9,520 nucleotides of DNA from positions 2,274 through 11,793 of the forward strand of contig HF991321.1 of assembly GCA_000431515.1 (NCBI GenBank). The letters run 5' to 3'. Below the pieces are notes generated by a model that made no database searches, was not told the origin of the DNA, and saw only the letters and a list, made by a program, of their open reading frames with translations. Of this stretch, positions 1 to 6,452 are shown piece by piece. Each line of letters opens with the position of its first letter. Position 1 is the stretch's first letter. The position numbers were made by a program, and so were the translations under genes. The stretch comes from Clostridium sp. CAG:632 (lineage in GTDB: Bacteria > Bacillota > Clostridia > Lachnospirales > Lachnospiraceae).

Positions 1-973
1 TATTGGTGGAGATATCGACCCCTGCCTGCAACTGTCCATAGGAGTTGCAGGCATCTTCTACGGAACTCTTCATGTTACTTAGATTATCCTTGATGGTCTG
101 AATATTATCAGAAGCAGTTTCACCGGTTTCAATGATTTTCTGACGATGCTTATCAATGGCTTTATTAATAGCAAAGATAGCAGTAATAGCCGTACCGATA
201 GCAAGGACTCCGGCGGTAATCCATCCGGCAGGGTTTGTTGCCATCCAAGTGGCGGTGGCAGCAACCTGTTTCCAGATGGCAGTGGTGGAAGCCTTCAGGC
301 TTGCAATCCATTTTGGAATGGCAGTGGTTGCCTGAGCATTCGTGGCAGCGGATACACCGAGGGTCAGACCAAGTTCTTTCGCTTCAGCCTCTGTCAGGTA
401 TCCAGATGCCTGTGCTCTGGCCAGTTTATAGGTGGTGAGTTTAACTGTCTGCTGACCCTCGGCTTCGGTAGCAACTGAAAGCCCCATAGAAGCAAGAACC
501 TCATTGGCAAGTTCTTCTGATTGTAATTGGGAGGTCAGAATTGACTTCAGATCTGAAGCAAGTAATTCTTTCTTGCTGGAGAGTAATCCGGCTTCGGCCA
601 TAGCTTGATATTGCATTTCGGTAGAAAGACCCTTAGCAGCCAGAGTACGTTGAATGTCTGCATTGGTCAGTCCCTGTGTAGAGAGAAGTAGAGCTGCTTG
701 GGCACCGTCAATATCGGAAAGTGCAGTAGCGTACTGATCGAATAAATCAAGTGAAAGTTTAAGGTGGCTGGAAGATGTGGAGGGAGCCTGCATATGTTGA
801 ATTCTTTCAATTTCACTGATATAGGGTCGAAGGTCATCAGGAGTTGTTAATGTACCTTTTTGCAGGAGATTGATTTGAGGTGCACTTAAAGAGTCAAGGT
901 TCAGTGGACCAGATTGGAAATTTTCGATATTTGTTTTTAGGTCTGATAGTTCTTTTAGGTAATTTTTTATTTT
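1..973 (-). CDS. Tape-measure protein A, 3' exon (C-terminal part, runs off the left edge)
   Basis: I translated this strand by hand from 973 to 1 and it stays open for 324 codons with no stop. No credible ATG or ribosome binding site lies at its beginning, so I read it as the second exon of the TMP whose first exon is 1856-2908. Joining GAT (ends 1856) to AAA (starts 973) keeps phase and gives ...LGQD-KIKNYLKELSDL. The protein is Ala/Leu/Thr/Ser-rich and helical. It has a repeat-like stretch containing LLLSTQGLTNADI and a hydrophobic segment starting NPAGWITAGVLAIG, near residue 598 of the spliced protein. Both are common in Firmicute phage tape measures, which set tail length and span the tail lumen. 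The stop codon is outside the window. The TMP call is strong; the exact exon start rests on the intron model. Confidence 0.85.
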
Positions 974-979
974 CAAAAT

Positions 980-995
980 ATAAGTTGAATATAGA
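980..995. repeat. Left arm of 16-bp inverted repeat around the intron A cargo gene
   Basis: ATAAGTTGAATATAGA here is the exact reverse complement of 1398-1413. In intron A RNA the two arms would form a 16-bp stem that loops out the 1053-1355 gene. That would place the 3' splice site six bases after the stem. It could instead be the end of a small inserted cassette. The -35 element of the cargo promoter lies inside this arm. Confidence 0.8.
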
Positions 996-1013
996 GAAAA
1001 TACATGTTATTAT
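985..1013 (+). promoter_or_regulatory. Promoter for the 100-residue cargo gene
   Basis: TTGAAT (985-990) and TATTAT (1008-1013) are separated by 17 bases, a sigma-70/sigma-A type arrangement. They lie about 40 bases before the start codon in very AT-rich DNA. A second possible -10 (TATAAT, 1013-1018) fits the spacing less well. The promoter reads against the tail operon, so the gene can be expressed without late phage transcription. Confidence 0.55.
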
Positions 1014-1052
1014 ATAATCAATATATAATAAATAAAAAGGAGGAAGATAGAA

Positions 1053-1355
1053 ATGAAAGATGTTAATGCGTTTTTAGCAGGAGCATATGAAGGAAGAGGG
1101 GTATACTATGATAGAAAAAGAAGGTGTTTGGTAATTAATTCTGTGACACCTTTATCTAAAGAAGATATTGCTTCTTATACTGTTATTGATGAGACAACTA
1201 AGGAAGAAATTTCTATTTTTGACATAGGATATCCGTATGGATGTGGAATTCAGACTAAAGAGTATTTGATATCAATAGAATGGAAATTTGGACGCAAGTC
1301 GCTATTATGCCTTGATCAGGATTATTATAAGAAATTTGTTGCGTCACAATTTTAA
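1053..1355 (+). CDS. Hypothetical 100-residue protein nested antisense in intron A
   Basis: The family is not recognised. The start ATG is preceded by a strong AAGGAGG site (about 1037-1043) and a promoter at 985-1013. The protein is small, soluble and charged, with no signal peptide, membrane segment or metal-binding Cys pairs. It has an aromatic/basic patch (GVYYDRKRRC) and a C-terminal half with IEWKF and DQDYYKKF. It shows none of the GIY-YIG, LAGLIDADG, HNH or His-Cys motifs expected of intron homing endonucleases. It lies opposite to the TMP gene between the ribozyme core and the 3' splice site, bounded by a 16-bp inverted repeat. Low GC compared with the tail genes suggests separate acquisition. 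Its position suggests a lysogeny-expressed cargo gene, but that is inference. Confidence 0.7.
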   Translation: MKDVNAFLAGAYEGRGVYYDRKRRCLVINSVTPLSKEDIASYTVIDETTKEEISIFDIGYPYGCGIQTKEYLISIEWKFGRKSLLCLDQDYYKKFVASQF

Positions 1356-1397
1356 TTATCAAATATAAATAGGTACTTGAAATCTATATTTGAAATT

Positions 1398-1413
1398 TCT
1401 ATATTCAACTTAT
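1398..1413. repeat. Right arm of 16-bp inverted repeat around the intron A cargo gene
   Basis: TCTATATTCAACTTAT is the exact reverse complement of 980-995. It sits between the last P9-region hairpin of the intron core (GGAAT/ATTCC, about 1426-1442) and the 3' end of the plus-strand gene. Pairing of the two arms would close off the cargo as a loop of about 400 bases in the intron RNA. Confidence 0.8.
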
Positions 1414-1759
1414 TCTGTACTGCTTCCTGGAATCGAGGAATTCCGTGCCGGTCTGGTTACCGGCGAGCACAGACTCCCATGAAATGACATGGAAGAAACC
1501 GGACTATACTTCTGTATCTCTGGAGAGGTACTGTGCCTTCTAGTCTCTGGACCTTCACCCTCGTTCAACGTAGGAGGACAGACGTTCCGTGTCTGTCCTG
1601 AGAGTCTTACATTCTCTCAGCTTGGCTGCGGATATTATAATCTTGTATGACTGACATACCGGTCACGTAGCAATATTGGTTCGCATATGACCAAGCATCA
1701 ACTTTTCTTGCCTTTCGGCTCAATCATAACGATTCTTACAAATCGATATTTTGGCATGA

Positions 1760-1816
1760 TGCTAATGTTATAAGTTCCCGACATTTTGACACCCTGGAAA
1801 TTATTTTACTTGGACG
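1760..1816 (-). repeat. 57-nt repeated block, copy 1 (inside intron A)
   Basis: This block aligns without gaps to 6453-6509. It is identical except for one base (1768) and one run of seven consecutive bases (1797-1803, GAAATTA here against TGGGCTC there). Here it lies downstream of the intron A guide sequence, in the P2-side part of the intron. It may be a shared intron segment or a relic of a mobile element end (it contains TGTCAAAATGTCGGGAAC on the minus strand). I cannot decide between these from the sequence. Confidence 0.75.
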
Positions 1817-1855
1817 CGCCATATGGTATCACTGCCATATGGGACAAAATAGTTT

Positions 1856-2908
1856 ATCCTGTCCAAGGATAGCGGTTACTCCGGCTATCAGGGGAGGTAA
1901 TGCACCGACGGTATCGGTGATGGATGCGATACCGTTTAAGAGATCTGACAGGGCATTTGTAGTTCCGACAATTGCATCCTGATCAACAAGGGTATCTATA
2001 AAGTTTACCCAGGAGTTCTGCAGACGGTTCGTGGATGATTCCCAGGAGTCTGCGGTGAGGGCTGCTTCTTCAGAAATAGATCCGCTACCTGTCGCATATT
2101 CACTGAGCATGGTCTGATATAGATTCCAGTTGGAGAGCAATGCATCAATCGCGGCCTGATCATTTTCTGTACCAAGAAGTGACAGGATATTGGAACGTTC
2201 ACTGCTGTCAGCATCCAGATTCTGGTAGGTGTCAGCAATGGCGGCGAGCTGTTCCATTGGGGTCTGCAGGGAATTGTCGGAAAAAGATAAATTATTCAGA
2301 ATATTCAGAAAAGCATTTCCGGCATCCGCACCAGTGACATTTGTAGCGGTAGCCATGGTTCCGATAGCGGCAGTTACTTCACTGATCTGTACACCGGCAT
2401 CTGCAGCCTGTGTTCCGACGGTAGTCATACCGACAGCCAGATCTGACAGATTAACGGCATTTAGATTGGATATGCTATTGGCACCATCCAGAGTGGTACG
2501 AAGCTGCTGGATATTGCCGTTCAGATCATAGGCATGATCCGCCGCAGTAATATAGGTTTGGGCCAGATCAGCAGTCAGGTCACCGGCATTCTGCAGACTG
2601 AGAGTCAGATCTGCCAGCTCTGCAGCATTTTTATAACCTGCCTGAGTCAGAGATCGGACAGTAGACAGATAGTCTGTGACATTCTGACCATACTTATCGG
2701 CTGCGGCATAGGCTTTCTTTCCGATGTCTGCCAAATCGGCTTCAGATAAAGTTGCATCCAGTCTGCGGATATCCGTAAGAATGGTATCTACCTCGCGGAG
2801 CTGCGAGAAAGCATACTGGATTTGGTCTGACAGAGTTTTGATCGGAAGGCTGATTAGCCAGTTTGAAAAGCTTTGCTTTATTTTGTCGAAGAGATTATTA
2901 TTTGACAT
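1856..2908 (-). CDS. Tape-measure protein A, 5' exon (N-terminal half)
   Basis: This exon encodes 351 residues from ATG at 2908, preceded by AAGGAGGAATCTT, to the GAT codon at 1856. It then runs eight codons into the intron and stops at 1829-1831, so the unspliced message gives a 359-residue product. Residues about 60-330 match the TP901/PhageMin_Tail type tape-measure core (LNAVNLSDLAVGM, GVQISEVTAAIGTMA, PMEQLAAIAD, ISNL). The protein is helical and low in Cys. It aligns along its whole length with the exon at 4053-5066, and both end at the same point, which marks the intron insertion site. Spliced to 973-1 it gives a tape measure of at least 675 residues, which sets tail length and carries DNA-injection functions. 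It follows the stop of TMP-B by 48 bases. Confidence 0.9.
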
Positions 2909-2925
2909 AAGATTCCTCCTTAAAA
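2901..2925 (-). promoter_or_regulatory. Ribosome binding site and start region shared by both TMP genes, copy A
   Basis: The 25 bases covering the first codons, the ATG and the AAGGAGG site are identical to 5059-5083, although the genes downstream diverge strongly. This fixes the start codons of both paralogs. It suggests either recent recombination through the leader or strong constraint on translation initiation. Confidence 0.8.
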
Positions 2926-2956
2926 TGTTAGTTGTGTATAGTTACATGATTTAAAT

Positions 2957-3010
2957 TTATGGTATTAATTCTGCATATATCGCCTTGAGTTTACCTGTAG
3001 ATTCAAGTTG
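2957..3010 (-). CDS. Tape-measure-like protein B, 3' exon (17-residue tail)
   Basis: Read on the minus strand from CAA at 3010, this encodes QLESTGKLKAIYAELIP and a TAA stop. It has no start codon or ribosome binding site of its own. It is identified as the 3' exon of intron B because CAACTTGAA pairs with TTTAAGTTG in the intron B guide, and because GAT-CAA joins in phase. A divergent coding-like copy occurs at 5151-5225 (SKLKMIYAELNELGDF). The KLKxIYAEL part also aligns without gaps with the start of the TMP-A 3' exon (KIKNYLKELSDL), which suggests all three are the beginning of the same second exon. The spliced TMP-B would be only 355 residues, so it is a truncated paralog. Confidence 0.7.
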   Translation of the reverse strand, partial: QLESTGKLKAIYAELIP

Positions 3011-3036
3011 CATAAAAATAAAAGAATTGATATAAT
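3008..3036 (+). promoter_or_regulatory. Promoter for the zinc-ribbon gene
   Basis: TTGCAT (3008-3013) and a perfect TATAAT (3031-3036) are separated by 17 bases. They lie about 30 bases upstream of the AAAGGAGG site of the 3066 gene. The -35 element straddles the 3' splice site of intron B on the other strand (ATG/CAA), so one stretch of DNA serves both functions. Confidence 0.7.
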
Positions 3037-4052
3037 TAGAATAAATTATTAAAGGAGGTAGGAGTATGTTAATTAAGTGCCCGGAATGTGGAAAAGATGT
3101 CAGTGATAAGGCTGCAATCTGTATGAACTGTGGATTTCCGATTGGAGAAGTTGATTTAAGACCGAATAAGAATATTTGTGTGATAGATGGAGTGCCATGT
3201 GATTTGACGGAATTATTAGAAAATGTTGACAATGGAGATTATAGACCAGGAATATATCTTAAAGAGCATTGCGGATTGGGATCTGGAGGACATGTATGGA
3301 CGTTGTGGGATCGAATAAAGCTTACCAGGCAGATCCCTAAGGAATATAATTCTGATAGGCGGTTACAGTTTGAAGCGGAGACAGAGCGGCTACGAGGTGG
3401 TTCCGGTGGTGGCGGAAGTACTGGTGTATGCTGCCCAAGCTGTAAATCAACAGATGTTAAACGGCTGGATGCAATTGATCGGACAATATCAGTAGGACTG
3501 ATGGGACTTGGCAGTAAGAAGATCGGGAAAAGCTTTGAATGCAGGCACTGTGGTTACACATGGTAGGATTTTGCTTGTAAAGTCATGTATAAGAATCCTA
3601 TAACTTTGCATGACACTATACCTTAAGAGTATACGCAGTTAGGTAGCGTATGCTCTGAGGATTGGTAGTCGATGAGCATCCATTCCTGTTCAGATGTGTT
3701 ATTTCCGTTTATAGGGGTTTCACATCTTAGATGAAGGCCTCAGGAATGTATGTGGCTGATTGTCGTCTTATAATGAGTATTTAGGTATACATTATGTTTG
3801 CACATAATTTGCCATGTACCGAATCATTCTGTTTTTTCTGCTTTCGCACGGTTACGTATATCATTACTGATTCCGCTTTCGTAGAATATTCATGAACGAG
3901 TTCCAGCAATTACTCCTCGTTGGTTTATTTTAAAACTCCCAAACACATAGACTTGTAATCTGAACCATTTTATCATTTCCTTATCTATGCTAGACCAACT
4001 TAAAAATTCAGGTAAATTCTTAAGCCCCATAACCGTATAATCGGACTGGGTA
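3011..4052 (-). ncRNA. Group I intron B interrupting tape-measure-like gene B
   Basis: Core elements occur in order on the minus strand. P (GTAATTGCTGGAA) is at 3901-3913 and Q (ACAATCAGCC) at 3754-3763. R (CATCGACTACC) is at 3664-3674 and S (AAGGTATAGTG) at 3614-3624. GCTG of P pairs with CAGC of Q as in P4. The guide TTTAAGTTGGTCTAG (3990-4004) has GTCTAG pairing with the 5' exon end TTAGAT, with U-G at the splice site. Its TTTAAGTTG half pairs with the 3' exon start CAACTTGAA. This gives fifteen contiguous pairs with three wobbles. The guide lies about 50 bases into the intron, beyond a hairpin built on CCCA/TGGG. The terminal base is G. P7 pairing is imperfect at the G site (GACTA against TAGTG), so activity is less certain than for intron A. 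The 3' half holds an antisense zinc-ribbon gene. Confidence 0.8.
3066..3566 (+). CDS. Double zinc-ribbon protein nested antisense in intron B
   Basis: This encodes 166 residues with a strong AAAGGAGG site and a consensus promoter. The N-terminus is a zinc ribbon (CPECGKDVSDKAAICMNCG, residues about 5-23). The middle, about residues 35-100, is an unrecognised domain with GIYLKEHCGLGSGGH. A flexible GGSGGGGSTG linker follows, then a second ribbon with paired CPSC and CRHC ending in GYTW. Such ribbon-linker-ribbon proteins are widespread in Firmicutes and usually unassigned; nucleic acid or protein binding is plausible but not shown. The gene sits opposite to the tail operon inside intron B, and its stop is within 40 bases of the S element. 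It has no homing-endonuclease motif. Reading past its stop would produce RNA antisense to the intron B core. Confidence 0.85.
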   Translation: MLIKCPECGKDVSDKAAICMNCGFPIGEVDLRPNKNICVIDGVPCDLTELLENVDNGDYRPGIYLKEHCGLGSGGHVWTLWDRIKLTRQIPKEYNSDRRLQFEAETERLRGGSGGGGSTGVCCPSCKSTDVKRLDAIDRTISVGLMGLGSKKIGKSFECRHCGYTW

Positions 4053-5066
4053 ATCTAAGTTTTTCATAAAGGCGGTGATTCCGACACTGAGACCGGTAAA
4101 TCCTATTGCACCAACAGGGCCTGTTTTAGCAATTAGATCCAACAGGTGTGTTAATGCATTTGTAGCATCAATAATAACGTCCTGATTTGTGAAAGAATCT
4201 ATCAGTTTGGTGAAACTGGTAGAGAGCCTGCTGATAGCACTTTCCCAGGTGTTTGTATTTGGGATTGCATCAGTCGTAATGGATCCACTGGCATTTGAAT
4301 AATCCTGTATCATTTTTTCATAAAGGCTCCAATTGTTTAACAGAGCATTTAAGGCGGTGCGCTCATCATCCGTAGATAGACTGTTATACAGATTACTGCG
4401 AAGTGATGACTGAGGTGTAAGTTGAGACATAGCTTGCAGTTGTTCCATAGGATTCTGACCGTCTGATGACAGAGAATTCAGACTGGCCAAAATAGAACGA
4501 AAGGCAGCAGCAGTTTCAGTTCCACTTAACTGCGTGGTAGATGTCATTGTGCCCAGGGCAGCAGTTACTTCGTCAATTTGAATGCCTGCACTTGCAGCCT
4601 GTGAAGCAATGATAGACATTCCTTCCGCAAGGTCAGAAAGTGATACTGCATTCAAGTTGGAAATATTGTTGGCACCATCTAATGATTGGTTAAGTGCTTG
4701 AATATTGGAATCCAAGGAGTAGGCATTAGCTGTAGCGATGACATATTGCTGAGATAAGTCTGAAGTGAGGTTTCCGGCGCTTTGGAGAGCAAATACTAAT
4801 TCTGCTAAAGAGGCGGCGTTTTGATAGCCGGATTTTGATAGTGTTTCAACACAGGATAGATATTCTGTGACACTTTTTCCATATTTTTCTGCAATTTCAT
4901 AGGCTTGAGTTCCGATATTCACTAAATCAGAATCGGATAGTGATTTATCTGTTTGTTGGATGTGTTTCAGACATGTGTCTATTTTCTGTAGCTCATTTAC
5001 AGCATCTTTGCTTTTAGCAACAAACTCAGACATAGCTGAATCGAGGTTGAATAAGTTGTTTGACAT
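4053..5066 (-). CDS. Tape-measure-like protein B, 5' exon
   Basis: This exon encodes 338 residues from ATG at 5066 (AAGGAGGAATCTT upstream) to the GAT codon at 4053. Without splicing it reads ten more codons and stops at 4020. It is a full-length paralog of 1856-2908 with matching blocks (SLDGANNISNLNAVSLSDLA, GIQIDEVTAALGTM, NPMEQL, LNNWSLYEKM, TWESA). The two are roughly 45% identical by eye, so this is not a recent duplication. The open frame across 338 codons argues for selection. Spliced to 2957-3010 it makes a 355-residue protein holding only the TP901-type N-terminal core, without the membrane segment and long tail of a working tape measure. It may be a displaced, shortened tape measure, a tail-assembly partner or a decoy; I cannot tell which. 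Confidence 0.85.
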
Positions 5067-5083
5067 AAGATTCCTCCTTAAAA
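5059..5083 (-). promoter_or_regulatory. Ribosome binding site and start region shared by both TMP genes, copy B
   Basis: Identical over 25 bases to 2901-2925, covering the AAGGAGG site, ATG and first codons. Identity falls off sharply on both sides. Confidence 0.8.
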
Positions 5084-5150
5084 GGTTGATTGTGTAGGGG
5101 TGATAGGTTGTTTAATTATTGTGGTATTGTCTGATTGTGGATTATTCAGG

Positions 5151-5225
5151 TTATAAGAGTGATTTAAAGTCTCCAAGCTCATTTAATTCGGCATAGATCA
5201 TCTTGAGTTTACTTGCAGATTCAAA
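5151..5225 (-). pseudogene. Relic 3' exon of a third tape-measure-like gene (copy C)
   Basis: On the minus strand, TTT at 5225 to TAA at 5151 encodes 24 residues including SKLKMIYAELNELGDF. This matches the TMP-B 3' exon (ESTGKLKAIYAEL) and has silent codon changes (GCC/GCA for Ala, ATC/ATA for Ile), so it was once selected as protein. It has the same position relative to the next TMP start as the B exon. The codon before it is TAA where B has CAA, and the expected terminal G of an intron is not at the matching place. I therefore read it as decayed. No 5' exon for this copy is in the window. Confidence 0.6.
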
Positions 5226-5239
5226 TTATGTGAAAATAG

Positions 5240-5524
5240 AAAAAATGTATAATTAGCATAAAATTTTTCATCTCTTTATATACCGTCATAGAAGAATTTG
5301 GGGCAATAGCGAGAGAGGGTGACAAGAAGAGTAACAAATACCATGGTGATGTTGAATGTGTAGAGACTTCAGATATACCATATATGCGTTTAAATCGGCA
5401 ACTTCCGGCTGATGAGGAGATTTTGATAAGCAGGGCGAATGGTATAATTCAAGCATTCTGTTTATACATCAAACTTCTATGTCCCAATCGATTAGTGGGA
5501 GAATATGGCAGAATCTATTCCTGA
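5240..5524 (+). pseudogene. Possible remnant of a plus-strand cargo gene
   Basis: This frame is open for 94 codons and ends with TGA at 5522-5524. It contains a protein-like stretch (NKYHGDVECVETSDIPYMRL, then LPADEEILISRANGIIQAF). It has no start codon before the internal Met at about 5381, and no ribosome binding site. I do not recognise it. It occupies the same relative place, just upstream of a 3' exon and on the plus strand, as the intact cargo genes 3066-3566 and 1053-1355. That is the only reason to think it a broken cargo gene. The remaining bases, 5525-5642, show nothing I can assign. Confidence 0.3.
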
Positions 5525-5642
5525 TCGGTATAAGTGACATGTAGCTATGAATTAAATATGTCCTAGAATATATTTAGTTGGATTACGCTATTTTGTCATT
5601 TTACGAAATACGAATTGAATGAACAGAAGTTTGCAAAGTTTT

Positions 5643-6320
5643 TTAATGCTTGTGATTATTGTACATAGTCCAGAAAAGTGTTCGAGCTGCTAGAGATTTC
5701 GCTTCGTCAGCTTGCTGTTTTATTTCAGCTTGCGTTTTCTGAATTTGTGCAAGTTGTTTTTTGAGAGCATCTGTTTTTTGCTTTTCTTCATATAGATTGA
5801 TAGCTTCCTTTAGGGTGTCAGCTCGGTGCTCTTTTAGATATGAATATAACTGTTTGATAACGTTTGGATAGGCATAATTTTGTGGAATGATAGCATATAT
5901 ATCAGGTAAGTTTGCAGTTACTTCGTTGGCAAATTGTCTTTTTAGATCTTCATGTTTTTCTTGTATGTGGAAAAGAGTATTTCTCCTTATAGCTGCATTT
6001 CTTTTGCCTCTTGCAACAAATACTATAGTTAGAATAATTGCTAAAATACTAGAAAACACAAAGTAAAACAAAAATGTAATTTTAATGGATGATGATAATT
6101 TTATCATCAGAAAAACGATACCATCAAAGGAGAAACAACATAGGATGCTTATAAAGGCCATTGCCATAATGTTTGAAAAAGTCGGTTCTTCATTTCTGAT
6201 ATTAAAATTAAGCTCGTTGATACTACGTTGATTCTGAGCTATTAAATTGGAAAGTCTTTCCCACTTGTTTACAATCGGCATGATTGCTTCTAACTCAGCA
6301 ATAAGTTCATCTCTCTCCAT
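5643..6320 (-). CDS. Two-TM, coiled-coil membrane protein of unknown function
   Basis: This encodes 225 residues. Residues 1-45 form a charged helical region. Two hydrophobic segments at about 50-73 and 81-103 are separated by a short loop. A long charged C-terminal region follows, ending in a Lys/Gln/Ala-rich coiled coil (about 165-212, with KKQLAQIQKTQAEIKQQADE). It has no catalytic motif and the family is not recognised. The start is preceded by a modest GAGGG site. It has its own promoter (6364-6393) and is more AT-rich than the tail genes, so it looks like an inserted cargo gene. Unlike the other two cargo genes it reads in the same direction as the tail operon. It lies between a repeat block shared with intron A (6453-6509) and the relic TMP exon (5151-5225). 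Confidence 0.8.
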   Translation of the reverse strand: MERDELIAELEAIMPIVNKWERLSNLIAQNQRSINELNFNIRNEEPTFSNIMAMAFISILCCFSFDGIVFLMIKLSSSIKITFLFYFVFSSILAIILTIVFVARGKRNAAIRRNTLFHIQEKHEDLKRQFANEVTANLPDIYAIIPQNYAYPNVIKQLYSYLKEHRADTLKEAINLYEEKQKTDALKKQLAQIQKTQAEIKQQADEAKSLAARTLFWTMYNNHKH

Positions 6321-6363
6321 ATTATAGTTCCCTCTAATTGTGAAAATTTAATTTGCTAAATAT

Positions 6364-6393
6364 ATTATACATCTGATGCTAAACATTTGTCTA
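6364..6393 (-). promoter_or_regulatory. Promoter for the 5643-6320 gene
   Basis: On the minus strand, TAGACA (6388-6393) and a perfect TATAAT (6364-6369) are spaced by 18 bases, about 45 bases before the start codon. This supports expression independent of the late phage operon. Confidence 0.65.
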
Positions 6394-6452
6394 TAAAAAT
6401 ATAGAATATAAAGCTAAAAACTAAAAACATTCAGTGGAAAAAGATAGCGTAC

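Larger units (their letters stand above)
974..1855 (-). ncRNA. Group I intron A interrupting tape-measure gene A
   Basis: Read on the minus strand, the sequence holds the conserved group I core in order. The P-like region is at 1661-1679 and Q (AATATCCGCAGCCAAGC) at 1620-1636. R (GGTCCAGAGACTAGA) is at 1539-1553 and S (AGAAGTATAGTCCGG) at 1499-1513; GACTA in R pairs with TAGTC in S to make P7. Perfect hairpins fill the expected P6 region: CTGAGAG/CTCTCAG and GACAGAC/GTCTGTC. The internal guide TATTTTGTCC (1842-1851) starts four bases into the intron. Its GTCC half pairs with the 5' exon end GGAT, giving the conserved U-G at the splice site, and its TATTTT half pairs with the 3' exon start AAAATA. 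Together these make ten contiguous pairs across the predicted spliced junction. The last intron base is G. The core occupies about 1425-1855; the 3' part carries an antisense gene. Exact ends are inferred. Confidence 0.85.

Noticed and set aside
1769..1796. 28-bp identical repeat as the terminal inverted repeat of an IS21-like element
   Set aside because: The sequence style is suggestive, but no transposase, second end or target duplication is present, and identity continues outside the presumed end (TTTTACTTGGACG).
2957..3232. 91-codon minus-strand open frame with an ATG, antisense to the zinc-ribbon gene
   Set aside because: Its upstream two thirds are the reverse of the zinc-ribbon coding sequence with no ribosome binding site. 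Only the last 17 codons are meaningful, as the 3' exon of TMP-B.
974..4052. IStron (group I intron fused to an IS605-type element)
   Set aside because: The 5' exons end in GAT as in some IStrons, but no TnpA or TnpB coding sequence or fragment is visible in either intron, so the label is not supported.
974..4052. Group II introns
   Set aside because: There is no GUGYG start, no domain V-like hairpin and no reverse transcriptase. The P/Q/R/S order and the exon-guide pairing with terminal G fit group I.
1856..5066. Exon B alternatively spliced onto the long 3' exon at 973 in place of exon A
   Set aside because: Phase would allow it, but each guide matches its own 3' exon (TTTAAGTTG with CAACTTGAA, TATTTT with AAAATA), so cis splicing is the simpler reading.
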